Positions 15,742 through 24,732 of a DNA stretch of 52,060 nucleotides are shown one piece after another. The position numbers and the translations under genes are program-made. The stretch comes from DATAPD01 sp036265385. GTDB taxonomy: Bacteria > Acidobacteriota > Terriglobia > Terriglobales > Acidobacteriaceae. The DNA is taken from NCBI GenBank assembly GCA_036265385.1, contig DATAPD010000063.1:1-52060 (forward strand), read 5' to 3'. The notes below the pieces were generated by a model. The model was given only the letters and a program-made list of their open reading frames with translations. It was not told the origin of the DNA and ran no database searches. Position 1 is the stretch's first letter. Every line of letters begins with the position of its first letter.

Positions 15742-16662
15742 GTGAACGATCAGTCTGGGCGTCGCGTACGCCTGGGTCGGCGCACTCGTCATCGCCGACA
15801 CAGAATGTTACGTCGCCTCGCCATCTTTTTTGTCTGTAGTGGTTTCCTAGCGCTGCTTATCTGGCGTTATCTCCCAGCTCATTCCTTTTCCAACTCCTAT
15901 CAGGCACAGTTAGCCTCAAGCTGGGAAAAGCAGAGTCCACATGACAGCTTGGCGTTGCTCGCTGGACAGCCGCGGCCCAAACGCCATTGGGTCGCGCGAA
16001 ACCGTCTGTTTTACCCATATTCGGTTGTACCGGGGGGAGTGAAAGATCCTGATGATCTGCGCGTTGCTATGACGGATCGCGCTGTAGCCCGCCATTTTTC
16101 CGGATTCAACTGGGAACGTGCACGAATTGTTACGTTGAATCAGCCGCGAATGGTGTATTTGTCATATCGCTTAGGCGATCGAATCTTTTGGACGAAGAAG
16201 CGTGTTGCCCTCGGTCGAGGCGAGAAGCTGATTACGGATGGAAAGATCAGTGCCCGAACCAGATGTGGAAACCGCGTTGAAGCAGCAGCTCAGCCTGAAG
16301 TATCCGACGAAGAACCTACCGAAGAACAGTTTGAAGATCCGTTCATGGCGGATGGCTCCGCCATTCACATGCCCATCCCCGCAAATTTCGAATCCGCTCT
16401 GCGAGCTCCTGAGGGACCAGCGCTGATCGCACAAGGGCCTCCGCCTTTGGCTCCATTGCCGGGTGGAATACTGTTCCCGATCGGGCCACCCGTCGATGTT
16501 TGCGGTTTGAGGGACAAAGAGAACGATGGCGATGCGGACGATAAAAAATGCCGACCAAAGCCACCCCCGCCCGCAATTCCTGAACCGGGAACTTGGATTT
16601 TATTGTCGTCCGGTGCAATGGGTATTTTCTGGCGTTATCGAAATCGCCTTCGCAACGCATGA
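15742..16662 (+). CDS. PEP-CTERM sorting-domain protein
   Basis: 306 residues from GTG 15742, preceded by GGGAGGGACAGG. An Arg-rich head (RRVRLGRRTRHRRHRMLRR) and a hydrophobic segment (about 25-44) form the export signal. A soluble middle of about 190 residues matches no family I know. A Pro-rich linker leads to the C-terminal tripartite tag at about 280-306: PEP, a hydrophobic helix (TWILLSSGAMGIFW) and a basic end (RYRNRLRNA). Such tags are cut by exosortase and mark envelope or exopolysaccharide-associated proteins. No exosortase gene is in this window. Driven by a consensus sigma-54 promoter. Confidence 0.85.
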   Translation: MNDQSGRRVRLGRRTRHRRHRMLRRLAIFFVCSGFLALLIWRYLPAHSFSNSYQAQLASSWEKQSPHDSLALLAGQPRPKRHWVARNRLFYPYSVVPGGVKDPDDLRVAMTDRAVARHFSGFNWERARIVTLNQPRMVYLSYRLGDRIFWTKKRVALGRGEKLITDGKISARTRCGNRVEAAAQPEVSDEEPTEEQFEDPFMADGSAIHMPIPANFESALRAPEGPALIAQGPPPLAPLPGGILFPIGPPVDVCGLRDKENDGDADDKKCRPKPPPPAIPEPGTWILLSSGAMGIFWRYRNRLRNA

Positions 16663-16720
16663 GCAACCCGTACACGTTGCTGTTAGTGCGCCTTCTCCTT
16701 TACTCTTCAGTCTTCTCTGA

Positions 16721-18601
16721 ATGAGAGGACTATTCGTGCCGATTATTGCGACAGCTGCTTTTTTCTTATCCCTCTTGAATCCTAACTTTTTATTGGGCCA
16801 GGCTATCGGGCTGGAAGTGGACCTGACAGAAGCTCCGAAAAACATCTTTCATTCGAAGATGACCATTCCTGCCAAGCCCGGAGTGATCACACTCGTATAT
16901 CCGAAATGGATTCCAGGCAATCACCGCCCGAGCGGTCCAATCGCCAATTTCACAGGTCTAAGAGTGGAAGCCGATGGCAAAACGATTCCATGGCGACGCG
17001 ACGATGTGGATATGTATGCCTTTCACATCGATGTTCCTTCTGGTGTCTCCCAAGTTACGATTTGGTCCGACACGATTACGACTGATGGCAGTGCAGGAGC
17101 ATCAGGAGCATCCGCATCGAGCAAGCTGCTCGATTTGAATTGGAACCAGGTACTGATCTACCCCGCGGGAATGGCGTCGGACGATGTGCAATTCAAACCC
17201 ACTGTCAGGCTACCGCCCGGCTGGAAGTTTGGTACCGCGCTCGCACAAGCTCAGCAGCAAAACAATCAGGTTGCGTTTCAAGAGGTATCCCTGACTACGC
17301 TTGTAGACTCGCCGCTGATCGCGGGAGAACATTTTCGTGAGATCTTGCTGCAACAGCCCGGTCACGGTGCATTGCATTTTCTGGATCTAGTCGGCGAAAC
17401 CGAACGTGCCATCGATGCTTCAGACGCGGATGTGGCGGCCTATCGGAAACTTATCGATGAGGCCTCGGCTCTCTTTGGAGCACAACACTTCCGGCAATAT
17501 CATTTCCTCCTCACGCTTAGCGATGAAGTCGGACACCATGGAGTGGAACATCACGAATCTAGCGATAACAGCGTGGGAGAAAGGATGTTTAGCGATTCGA
17601 ACCTGCACCTGCTAGAGGCCGGTCTCCTGCCACATGAATATGTGCATTCGTGGAATGGCAAATACCGTCGACCTGCTGGACTAGCAACGCGCAACTATCA
17701 GGACCCCATGCGTGGCGATCTGTTATGGGTTTACGAGGGACTGACAGAATACTTGGGTGATGTATTGGCAGCACGAAGCAAGCTATTTTCTCAAGAACAA
17801 TATCGTGAAGCCCTCGCCTCAACTGCCGCCTCGCTTGACTATCGTCGGGGGCGAACCTGGCGTTCTCTGGGCGATACAGCGCGTTCTGTGCAGATTCTCA
17901 GATTGATGGGCCCACACTGGGAGAGTTGGCGACGCTCACTTGATTATTATCCAGAAGGTGAGTTGGTGTGGCTCGAAGTGGACTCGATGATACGCCAGCT
18001 AACCAACGGACGAAAATCACTCGATGACTTCTGCAAAGAATTCCATGGTGGCGAGAGTGGTGTGCCGAAAGTGTTTCCATACACTTTGGACGATGTAGTC
18101 AAAACCTTGAACTCTGTTGCGCCCAACGATTGGGCAACCCTGCTTCAGGCTTTAGTGGAGAAAACAAGCACGCACGCCCCACTCGGTGGAATCGAACGAG
18201 GTGGGTGGAAGCTCGTTTATAACGTGATCCCGAATGAATTCATGGCGGCAAGCGAAAAGTTAAGCGGCGGGGTAGATCTTTCATATTCTTTAGGTTTGTC
18301 GCTCACGAAAGCGGGCGAGGTTGAAGATGTGATTCCGGATTCCGCGGCAGCACGGGCAGGCATAGCTCCTCGAATGAAGATTCTTGCGGTCAATGAGCGC
18401 CGTTACAATCGTGAAGAAATCTTAAATGCGATTCGAGAAGCAGCGAAGAATCATCGTCCGATGGGGTTGCTGATTGAAAATGCTGATTTCGTGAAATCAT
18501 ATTCGATCAACTATGTCGATGGTTTGAAGTATCCGCACTTGGAGCGAATCGAAGGTCAAGCAGACATTCTTACAGAAATCATTCGCGCCCGAACGCCGTA
18601 A
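16721..18601 (+). CDS. M61 family metallopeptidase with PDZ domain
   Basis: 626 residues. A signal peptide (MRGLFVPIIATAAFFLSLLN) is followed by an N-terminal beta-domain (about 25-200), then the catalytic domain with zinc motif HEYVHSWNGK (H305, E306, H309), matching the M61 HExxHxWNxK signature, and a downstream WVYEGLTEYLGDV providing the third ligand. A C-terminal PDZ domain (about 520-600: SLGLSLTKAGEVEDVIPDSA) follows. M61 enzymes are glycyl aminopeptidases. The RBS for ATG 16721 is poor; GTG 16737 has GAGAGGA before it but would remove the only positive charge of the signal peptide. An 18-bp gap to the HAD gene suggests co-transcription. Confidence 0.92.
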   Translation: MRGLFVPIIATAAFFLSLLNPNFLLGQAIGLEVDLTEAPKNIFHSKMTIPAKPGVITLVYPKWIPGNHRPSGPIANFTGLRVEADGKTIPWRRDDVDMYAFHIDVPSGVSQVTIWSDTITTDGSAGASGASASSKLLDLNWNQVLIYPAGMASDDVQFKPTVRLPPGWKFGTALAQAQQQNNQVAFQEVSLTTLVDSPLIAGEHFREILLQQPGHGALHFLDLVGETERAIDASDADVAAYRKLIDEASALFGAQHFRQYHFLLTLSDEVGHHGVEHHESSDNSVGERMFSDSNLHLLEAGLLPHEYVHSWNGKYRRPAGLATRNYQDPMRGDLLWVYEGLTEYLGDVLAARSKLFSQEQYREALASTAASLDYRRGRTWRSLGDTARSVQILRLMGPHWESWRRSLDYYPEGELVWLEVDSMIRQLTNGRKSLDDFCKEFHGGESGVPKVFPYTLDDVVKTLNSVAPNDWATLLQALVEKTSTHAPLGGIERGGWKLVYNVIPNEFMAASEKLSGGVDLSYSLGLSLTKAGEVEDVIPDSAAARAGIAPRMKILAVNERRYNREEILNAIREAAKNHRPMGLLIENADFVKSYSINYVDGLKYPHLERIEGQADILTEIIRARTP

Positions 18602-18618
18602 GAGGTAATACACACATC

Positions 18619-19275
18619 ATGATTGAAGTGAACTGCGAAGCCCTCCTTTTCGATTTGGATGGCGTGCTGATCGACTCCACTCCGGCCGTCGAACGAGTCT
18701 GGAGCCAATGGGCCATCGAGCACGGCTTGGATCCAAAGGCCACGGTTGCCCGAGCGCACGGGAGGCCGAGCCTCTCGACGGTGCGTGAACTCCTCCCTGA
18801 TGCTAACCATGAAATGGAAAACCGCGAGGTGGAGCGTCGTGAGATCGAAGACATCACCGGAGTTATCACTCTGCCCGGCGCTGCTCAATTGTTGAACTCA
18901 CTGCCTGAGAACAGGTGGACAATTGCCACCTCTTGTACCAGGGCTCTAGCCTTGGTGCGGCTTCGAGCAGCTGGGTTGCCGATTCCGAGCGCCCTTGTGA
19001 CGGCGACTGACGTAAACAAAGGTAAACCGAATCCTGAACCTTATGCCAAAGCTGCTGCCAAACTGGGGTTCGACCCACAGAAGTGTGTCGTCGTTGAAGA
19101 TGCTCCGGCAGGAGTTCGTGCCGGCCGCGAAGCTGGTGCACGTGTTATTGGCCTGCCAGCCATTGTCTCTCGCGATGAGTTGCTTGCCGCAGGCGCTACT
19201 TGGATCGTTTCAGACTGTACAAAAATCTCTGTTCAAAAAAGCAATTTCGGGCTGGTGCTCGTTCTCACTAATTAA
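18619..19275 (+). CDS. HAD superfamily phosphatase, subfamily IA
   Basis: 218 residues, cytoplasmic. Motif I is LLFDLDGVLIDST (nucleophile D12, acid D14), motif II ATSCT, then KGKPNPEPYAKAA with the motif III lysine, and motif IV VVEDAPAGVRAGREAGA. An alpha-helical cap lies between motifs I and II (about 20-90). It resembles sugar-phosphate phosphatases of the 2-deoxyglucose-6-phosphate/glycerol-phosphate type; the substrate cannot be read from sequence. Follows the M61 gene by 17 bp. Confidence 0.88.
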   Translation: MIEVNCEALLFDLDGVLIDSTPAVERVWSQWAIEHGLDPKATVARAHGRPSLSTVRELLPDANHEMENREVERREIEDITGVITLPGAAQLLNSLPENRWTIATSCTRALALVRLRAAGLPIPSALVTATDVNKGKPNPEPYAKAAAKLGFDPQKCVVVEDAPAGVRAGREAGARVIGLPAIVSRDELLAAGATWIVSDCTKISVQKSNFGLVLVLTN

Positions 19276-19295
19276 GCTGCCTTTGTCTCGGTAGA

Positions 19296-21353
19296 TTAAG
19301 GCGTTGATCCCTGTTGGTTTCCAGTAGCCGCGACGAGCTTCTCAATTGGCGAAACGACCATGAGCATTAAGTCTGCATTGGCTTTTCGGGAGTTGTTGAT
19401 AAGCCCCGCCTGGCTGGATGCCCATCCCTGGGCAGGCCTGGATCCATTCTGCAAATAGTCCAAAGCCTGAAGCCCTACGGCAGCCAAAGCTGAGAGGTTC
19501 TGCGAAATCGGGCGCAGCTCTTTCATCAGATAAGACTTTTCCAGCGTCGGCTCGAGCTGAGGATCCAAACTCTTCCACTGTTCCAACTGGGACCGAATCT
19601 GTGAAGCTGCACGAAAGTCAGAAAACCTGCCTTTGATGTACTCATCAACCAAGAGCGAGAATTCACGCGCTTCTTCGCTTTCCGGCTCGACGGCATCGAC
19701 CATTCGGTTCAACGGCGTTGATGCATTCACAAGGGCTGGCGCCGTGTCCATACGTGTGTAGTCTTTCACCGGTTCGACAACTTCCCCTAGGGCTCTGAGT
19801 TCTGCAACGTCATCTGTTCCGCTCATGCGTTTCAGGGAGGCTGAATAGTTGGAAACATGAGTCAGCCCGAGGTATTCCAATTGTCGACCGAGATCATTCA
19901 TACGCGAATACATGGAAGGGACATCAGTGACATTCTGTGGAGACCAAAAGCGCTCAGCGACAACGCCGGCGCGGGGCCAAATCCGCGAATCAATGTTTTC
20001 GGGGGTGATGAACTCCGCCCACATGCAAGCTTCTCCGCCCAGTATTCGCTTTTTTTCTTCTTCAGTAAGGTTTGCCGCATCGTCGGACATCGGCTCAATT
20101 GCGTAGTGACGTGCCGCTGTCCACATCAAATCGAGGTAATAGCCGTACGAAAGAATGCCTCGATAACCATCTTTTGCTGCTGCAGCAAGCGATTTCTGCC
20201 CACGCCATGATTGAACAACCACCGATTTCGGCAGCTCCGGGTGAAGCACTTCGTCCCACCCCACCATAATCTTCCCGTGTTTCTCCACGATCTTTTGCAG
20301 ACGTGCATTGAAGTATGACTGAAGATCGGCATTGTTCTTGATCGTGTGGGTACGCATGTATTCCTGAATTTTCGGATTTGCGTCCCATTGTTTTCCGTCA
20401 ACTTCATCACCCCCAATATGGAAATAGGCATCAGGAAAGAGACCTGCCATTTCGCCGATGAAGGTGTCTAGAAACTTGTAGGTTCGTTCTTGTGTGGGAT
20501 CAAGAATCGGATCCTGGCTGTAGTCCGTTCGTTCGACCCTATACGGACCCGGCCCGCTTGCGATCTCTGGATATCCGACTACCCACGAGCGACTGTGCCC
20601 TGGTATGTCGAATTCCGGAACGACCCGGATTCCACGGTCATGTGCGTACTCGAGAAAGTCTTTAATTTCTGCTTGCGTATAGAACAAGCCTTCTGAGCCC
20701 ATTTCCTGAAGTTTGGGCAAGCGTTTGCTCTCGACACGAAATCCCTCGTTATCCGACAAGTGCCAATGCAATACGTTCATCTTTACTGCTTCCATGCCGT
20801 CGAGGTTGCGCTTCATGACATCCAGAGGAATGAAATGGCGGCTGACATCAATCAGGAGACCGCGCCACGGAAAGCGAGGCTGATCGTTAATGCTCATGGC
20901 AGGTAGAAAAAAGCCATCCGGGCCAACTTCGATCAGTTGTAGAAATGTTTGAAGGCCATGCAGCGCTCCCAGAGGGGTTGAGGCATTGAGGACTGCGTGT
21001 TCCGAGGTGATTTCGAGTTTGTAGGATTCATCGTCTTCAAGGCGCTGCACAGGCGAACTGCCATGTTCGACTTTGACCAGCAGAGTTGCCTTTGCTGAAT
21101 CTTTCGAGTCCGGGTGAAGGGGTATTCCGGTTCGCAGTCGGAGCTGATTGAGAAAACGTTGTCGCGCATGATCGAGCCTGGGTTCGTGGTATCCGGTTAG
21201 CGCAAACGTAAACTGTTGGTTCACGACGAGTCTGCCATCTCGGGCGACTACACTGGACGGCAGCGGCATCAGGTGTGAGGTTGGAACGCGCTGAGCCAAT
21301 GAGAATGCGGAGAGAACGGAGCAAAGAAAAAGTGACAGGATTAAACGTTTCAT
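19296..21353 (-). CDS. GH20 beta-N-acetylhexosaminidase, secreted
   Basis: 685 residues from ATG 21353 (GGTGA 7 bases upstream; a GTG three codons earlier falls on that RBS). Signal peptide MKRLILSLFLCSVLSAFSLA, then a GH20b-like N-terminal domain (about 25-150) and the catalytic TIM barrel (about 155-500). It contains FPWRGLLIDVSRHF, LHWHLSDNEGFRV and the catalytic pair in YFHIGGDEVDGKQW, where Asp orients the substrate acetamide and Glu is the acid/base. A C-terminal helical region of about 150 residues follows. It removes terminal GlcNAc/GalNAc from chitin oligomers, glycans or peptidoglycan fragments. Confidence 0.94.
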   Translation of the reverse strand: MKRLILSLFLCSVLSAFSLAQRVPTSHLMPLPSSVVARDGRLVVNQQFTFALTGYHEPRLDHARQRFLNQLRLRTGIPLHPDSKDSAKATLLVKVEHGSSPVQRLEDDESYKLEITSEHAVLNASTPLGALHGLQTFLQLIEVGPDGFFLPAMSINDQPRFPWRGLLIDVSRHFIPLDVMKRNLDGMEAVKMNVLHWHLSDNEGFRVESKRLPKLQEMGSEGLFYTQAEIKDFLEYAHDRGIRVVPEFDIPGHSRSWVVGYPEIASGPGPYRVERTDYSQDPILDPTQERTYKFLDTFIGEMAGLFPDAYFHIGGDEVDGKQWDANPKIQEYMRTHTIKNNADLQSYFNARLQKIVEKHGKIMVGWDEVLHPELPKSVVVQSWRGQKSLAAAAKDGYRGILSYGYYLDLMWTAARHYAIEPMSDDAANLTEEEKKRILGGEACMWAEFITPENIDSRIWPRAGVVAERFWSPQNVTDVPSMYSRMNDLGRQLEYLGLTHVSNYSASLKRMSGTDDVAELRALGEVVEPVKDYTRMDTAPALVNASTPLNRMVDAVEPESEEAREFSLLVDEYIKGRFSDFRAASQIRSQLEQWKSLDPQLEPTLEKSYLMKELRPISQNLSALAAVGLQALDYLQNGSRPAQGWASSQAGLINNSRKANADLMLMVVSPIEKLVAATGNQQGSTP

Positions 21354-21400
21354 GATTTTCACCGAGTCTGAATGCGAGAGAGCAGGGTAGTCAACTCGTT

Positions 21401-23674
21401 TCAGCGGGTCAACCCTATAAGAGCTTGGCCGAGCGATATACCGCCATCGTTCGGCGGCACCACACGATGCGTGAGGACATCAAAATTTTTTCCTTCTAAG
21501 CCCCTTTTGCAAAGATCGAGCAGAAGAGCGTTCTGAAATACACCACCTGTGAGTGCGACTACCGAAATTCCCAGTTGCTCTCTAATTCGCGAACAAACAT
21601 CCACGATGCCATCAGCGACAGCGTGATGGAAGCGGGCCGATATATCACCAATCGGACTGCCACTTCTAAAATCAGCGACTAAGGAATGAATGAGGTTCGT
21701 AGGGTCAAGGAGTGTAGGATTAGCGCCGACCAGATCAATACGATAAGCTTCGCCCGATACTGCTTCAGGCCCACCAGGCCTAGCTGCCATTTCAAGTTCG
21801 ACTGCGGCCTGCCCTTCATACGTTGAATGGTGACAAATTCCTAGCAGGGATGCAACGGCGTCGAATAATCGTCCCATGCTGCTGGTATCCACGCAGTTGA
21901 CCCTTGCGTCGAGTTGGCGGGAAAGAACGGAACGCTCCCGCTCATCGACGGCTCTGACGCACGGTAGATCCTCTGACCAATCCAGACCAGCCATTAAAAG
22001 GTGAACCAATGCCATGCGGTAGGGTTTTTTGATTGCCGCATCGCCGCCCGGCAATGGAACATACTTCAAATGAGCGACGCGCTGGAACGAGGAATAATCG
22101 GCGGCGAAAATCTCTCCGCCCCAAATGGCACCATCTGTCCCGTAACCCGTCCCGTCGAAACTGATACCGATCACCTTATCATCGGAAAGGCCATGCTCAG
22201 CCATCAGGGAAGCCACGTGGGCATGGTGGTGCTGCACTTGCAGGAGTGGGACATTATTCGTTTTCGCAAAATCTTGTGCCCAACGAGTGGAGAGATACCC
22301 GGGATGCAAATCACAAACGACGCGGCTTGGATCGCAACGAAAAATCGAGCGGAAATGGGCCAGCCCTCTCTCGAGTGCGCCCAGAGTCTCCAGATTTTCC
22401 ATATCTCCGATGTGCGGACTTAGGTAGGCATATTCACCTTTTGTCAGGCAGAAAGTGGATTTCAACTCGGCTCCGACGGCGAGAATTGACTCGACCTCGC
22501 GTCCAAGCTGGACGGGCAGTGGTGCATATCCTCGAGCTCTTCGGATCGGAAGCTCGGTTCCGTCACCGATTCGAACAACGGAATCGTCGCATACGACATG
22601 AATGTCTCGATTGTGAAACAAGAATGAATCAGCTAGAGACCCAAGTCGCGCTTTTGCTTCGTCGTTGTCCCTGCAGATTGGTTCGTCGCTCAAATTGCCA
22701 GAGGTCATGACAAGGGGGAAGTCGGCAATTAGCAGGTGATGCAAAGGAGAGTAGGGCAGCATGAATCCGACTAATGCGGTTCCGGGGGCAACGGCCGGGG
22801 ATAGAACTGTGTGCTCTTTGCGCCTCAACAGTGTGATTGGCCTTTGCCGCTGCATCAGTTGATCAGCTTCTTCTGAGTTCACCTCGGCGAACTGCCGGAT
22901 CTGCTCGAGATTCTTGGCCATCAAACCAAATGGCTTGTCTCCTCGGTTCTTTCGACGCCGCAGTTCCGCGACGGCTTCGGTGTTGGTTGCGTCGCACGCC
23001 AAGTGGAATCCGCCGATGCCTTTGATTGCCACAATCTTTCCTGAGGCCAACTGCTCTTGTGCCGCACGAATGCCTTCTGGGCCCTCATGCTGGCCCGGGT
23101 GCAACCACACCTTCGGACCGCACACGGGACATGCATTGGGTTGGGCGTGAAACCGACGATTCAGGGGATCGTGATACTCGGCATTGCAGGCCGAACACAT
23201 TGGAAAATTGGCCATCGTCGTGAATGGCCGGTCGTATGGAATGTCTTTGATAATCGTGTAACGCGGGCCGCAATTAGTGCAGTTGATGAACGGATAACGA
23301 TATCGCCTGTCTGCCGGATCGAAGAGCTCGCGCAAGCAATCGTCGCAAGTCGCTACATCAGGAGAAATCGATGTGGTGCGGCCGATGAGAGATTCGCTTT
23401 CATGAATCACGAATTTCAGATCGCCAGTGGGAATAGCGGTATCGATGGTTATGGCATCCAGACGTGCGAGGGGAGGCGGTTGTGACTTCAAATCGTGCTC
23501 AAAGGCATTAAGAGCCTGCCGCGATCCTTCAATTTCTATATGCACGCCATCGGACTGATTCGAGACGAAGCCTTTCAGTTGATGCCGTACAGCCAGCCCA
23601 TAAACGAAGGGACGAAATCCGACTCCTTGAACAACACCTTGGACATGGATGCGTCGACGTTCTGAATCACTCAT
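21401..23674 (-). CDS. hypF: Carbamoyltransferase HypF
   Basis: 757 residues. It makes the thiocarbamate that becomes the CN ligands of [NiFe]-hydrogenases. An acylphosphatase domain (about 1-90; RRIHVQGVVQGVGFRPFVYG) is followed by two zinc-finger motifs (CDDCLRELFDPADRRYRYPF then CTNCGPRYT; CSACNAEYHDPLNRRFHAQP then CPVCGP). Next come a YrdC-like domain (about 200-380) and a Kae1-like C-terminal domain with VQHHHAHVASLMAEH and FDGTGYGTDGAIWGGE. It lies 41 bp downstream of the formate dehydrogenase genes in the same direction. No hydrogenase or other hyp gene is in the window, so the target must be encoded elsewhere. Confidence 0.96.
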   Translation of the reverse strand: MSDSERRRIHVQGVVQGVGFRPFVYGLAVRHQLKGFVSNQSDGVHIEIEGSRQALNAFEHDLKSQPPPLARLDAITIDTAIPTGDLKFVIHESESLIGRTTSISPDVATCDDCLRELFDPADRRYRYPFINCTNCGPRYTIIKDIPYDRPFTTMANFPMCSACNAEYHDPLNRRFHAQPNACPVCGPKVWLHPGQHEGPEGIRAAQEQLASGKIVAIKGIGGFHLACDATNTEAVAELRRRKNRGDKPFGLMAKNLEQIRQFAEVNSEEADQLMQRQRPITLLRRKEHTVLSPAVAPGTALVGFMLPYSPLHHLLIADFPLVMTSGNLSDEPICRDNDEAKARLGSLADSFLFHNRDIHVVCDDSVVRIGDGTELPIRRARGYAPLPVQLGREVESILAVGAELKSTFCLTKGEYAYLSPHIGDMENLETLGALERGLAHFRSIFRCDPSRVVCDLHPGYLSTRWAQDFAKTNNVPLLQVQHHHAHVASLMAEHGLSDDKVIGISFDGTGYGTDGAIWGGEIFAADYSSFQRVAHLKYVPLPGGDAAIKKPYRMALVHLLMAGLDWSEDLPCVRAVDERERSVLSRQLDARVNCVDTSSMGRLFDAVASLLGICHHSTYEGQAAVELEMAARPGGPEAVSGEAYRIDLVGANPTLLDPTNLIHSLVADFRSGSPIGDISARFHHAVADGIVDVCSRIREQLGISVVALTGGVFQNALLLDLCKRGLEGKNFDVLTHRVVPPNDGGISLGQALIGLTR

Positions 23675-23715
23675 CGCATTGTCCTTTTGGACGAGCTATA
23701 AGGAGACGCGGGAAG

Positions 23716-24732
23716 TCACGGTTGTGAACGTTCATCTTTGGTCACGGCCGAAGATTCCGAGGTCCGTTCATTGACCCACTCCCAGCCGAAGCGTCCCTTG
23801 ATACACAAATTTCCATGCGTAACGAACTGCTCTTGAGGAGAGGTAACTTTGACGATCTTGCCATCCTGCACGTGCACAGTAAGTGTGCAGCCGACGCCGC
23901 AATATGAACATATCGTATTCGTCTGTGATTGGCGCGACTCATCCCATGTGCCGACAGCACGCATCTCGTATTCACTACGAGCCATCAGCGCACCCGTCGG
24001 GCAAACTCCTATGCAATTTCCGCAATAGACGCAAGCGGAATCAGGCAGTGAGATGTTGTATTCGGTAGATATCCGCGCGTCAAACCCCCGCCCTGCAACT
24101 GCGATTGCAAAGGTATTCTGTGCCTCGCTTCCGCACGCTTGTACGCATTTGTAACAAAGAATGCACTTTCCGTAATCGCGTATGTATAAGTCGTTGTCGA
24201 TTTTGACGGCTGATTCTACGGTCGCGGCTTGGTCGAGCGGCGGGGCATGGTTCCCTGGATGTGTCAGATCGCGATCGTAAGTAGGTGATGCTGACGAGGG
24301 TCCAAAGCGTTCCGGCTGTGCACCATATCTGCGACAATAGTCTTGGATTTGTGGCGACGTTGAGACATCCACAGAGGACGCTAGAAACTCAAGCACAAGT
24401 CGCCTGGCTAGACGTACCCGTTCTGAATCGGTCTTTATGTCCATGTTGGGCTCGACCGTGCGAGAGCATGCGGGGACAAGGACACGGGAGCCAACCAATT
24501 CAACGACACAGATTCGGCAGACGTTTACGGGCGTTAACGTTTCGAGGAAACAGAGAGTGGGAACGTCGATGCCCAGGCCTCGTGCAACCTGCAGGATTGT
24601 CGCACCTTCCGAAACGGTGATCTGTTTACCGTCGATCGTGATTTGAAATGTTCGCGATCTGGAAACGGATGGCAGAATGGGCAAAGGCCCGCGCGGAACA
24701 GGGATCTTCAGTTCTGGAGCATCCGCACTCAT
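23716..24732 (-). CDS. Iron-sulfur subunit of NAD-linked formate dehydrogenase, carrying the Mo-enzyme [4Fe-4S] domain
   Basis: 338 residues with four cluster sites. [2Fe-2S] ferredoxin domain with C61, C72, C75, C89. Two [4Fe-4S] sets, C190/193/196/200 and C234/237/240/244. At the C-terminus is a molybdopterin-oxidoreductase Fe4S4 domain, C275-x2-C278-x3-C282 and C310 in NLCIKGRFGWEW. That last domain normally forms the N-terminus of the catalytic subunit itself; here the polypeptide stops shortly after it. The His-Cys3 cluster region usual in NuoG/FdsA/HoxU is replaced by SPQIQDYCRRYGAQPERF, lacking the HxxxCxxC pattern. The start overlaps the NuoEF stop by 4 bp (ATGA). Confidence 0.88.
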   Translation of the reverse strand: MSADAPELKIPVPRGPLPILPSVSRSRTFQITIDGKQITVSEGATILQVARGLGIDVPTLCFLETLTPVNVCRICVVELVGSRVLVPACSRTVEPNMDIKTDSERVRLARRLVLEFLASSVDVSTSPQIQDYCRRYGAQPERFGPSSASPTYDRDLTHPGNHAPPLDQAATVESAVKIDNDLYIRDYGKCILCYKCVQACGSEAQNTFAIAVAGRGFDARISTEYNISLPDSACVYCGNCIGVCPTGALMARSEYEMRAVGTWDESRQSQTNTICSYCGVGCTLTVHVQDGKIVKVTSPQEQFVTHGNLCIKGRFGWEWVNERTSESSAVTKDERSQP

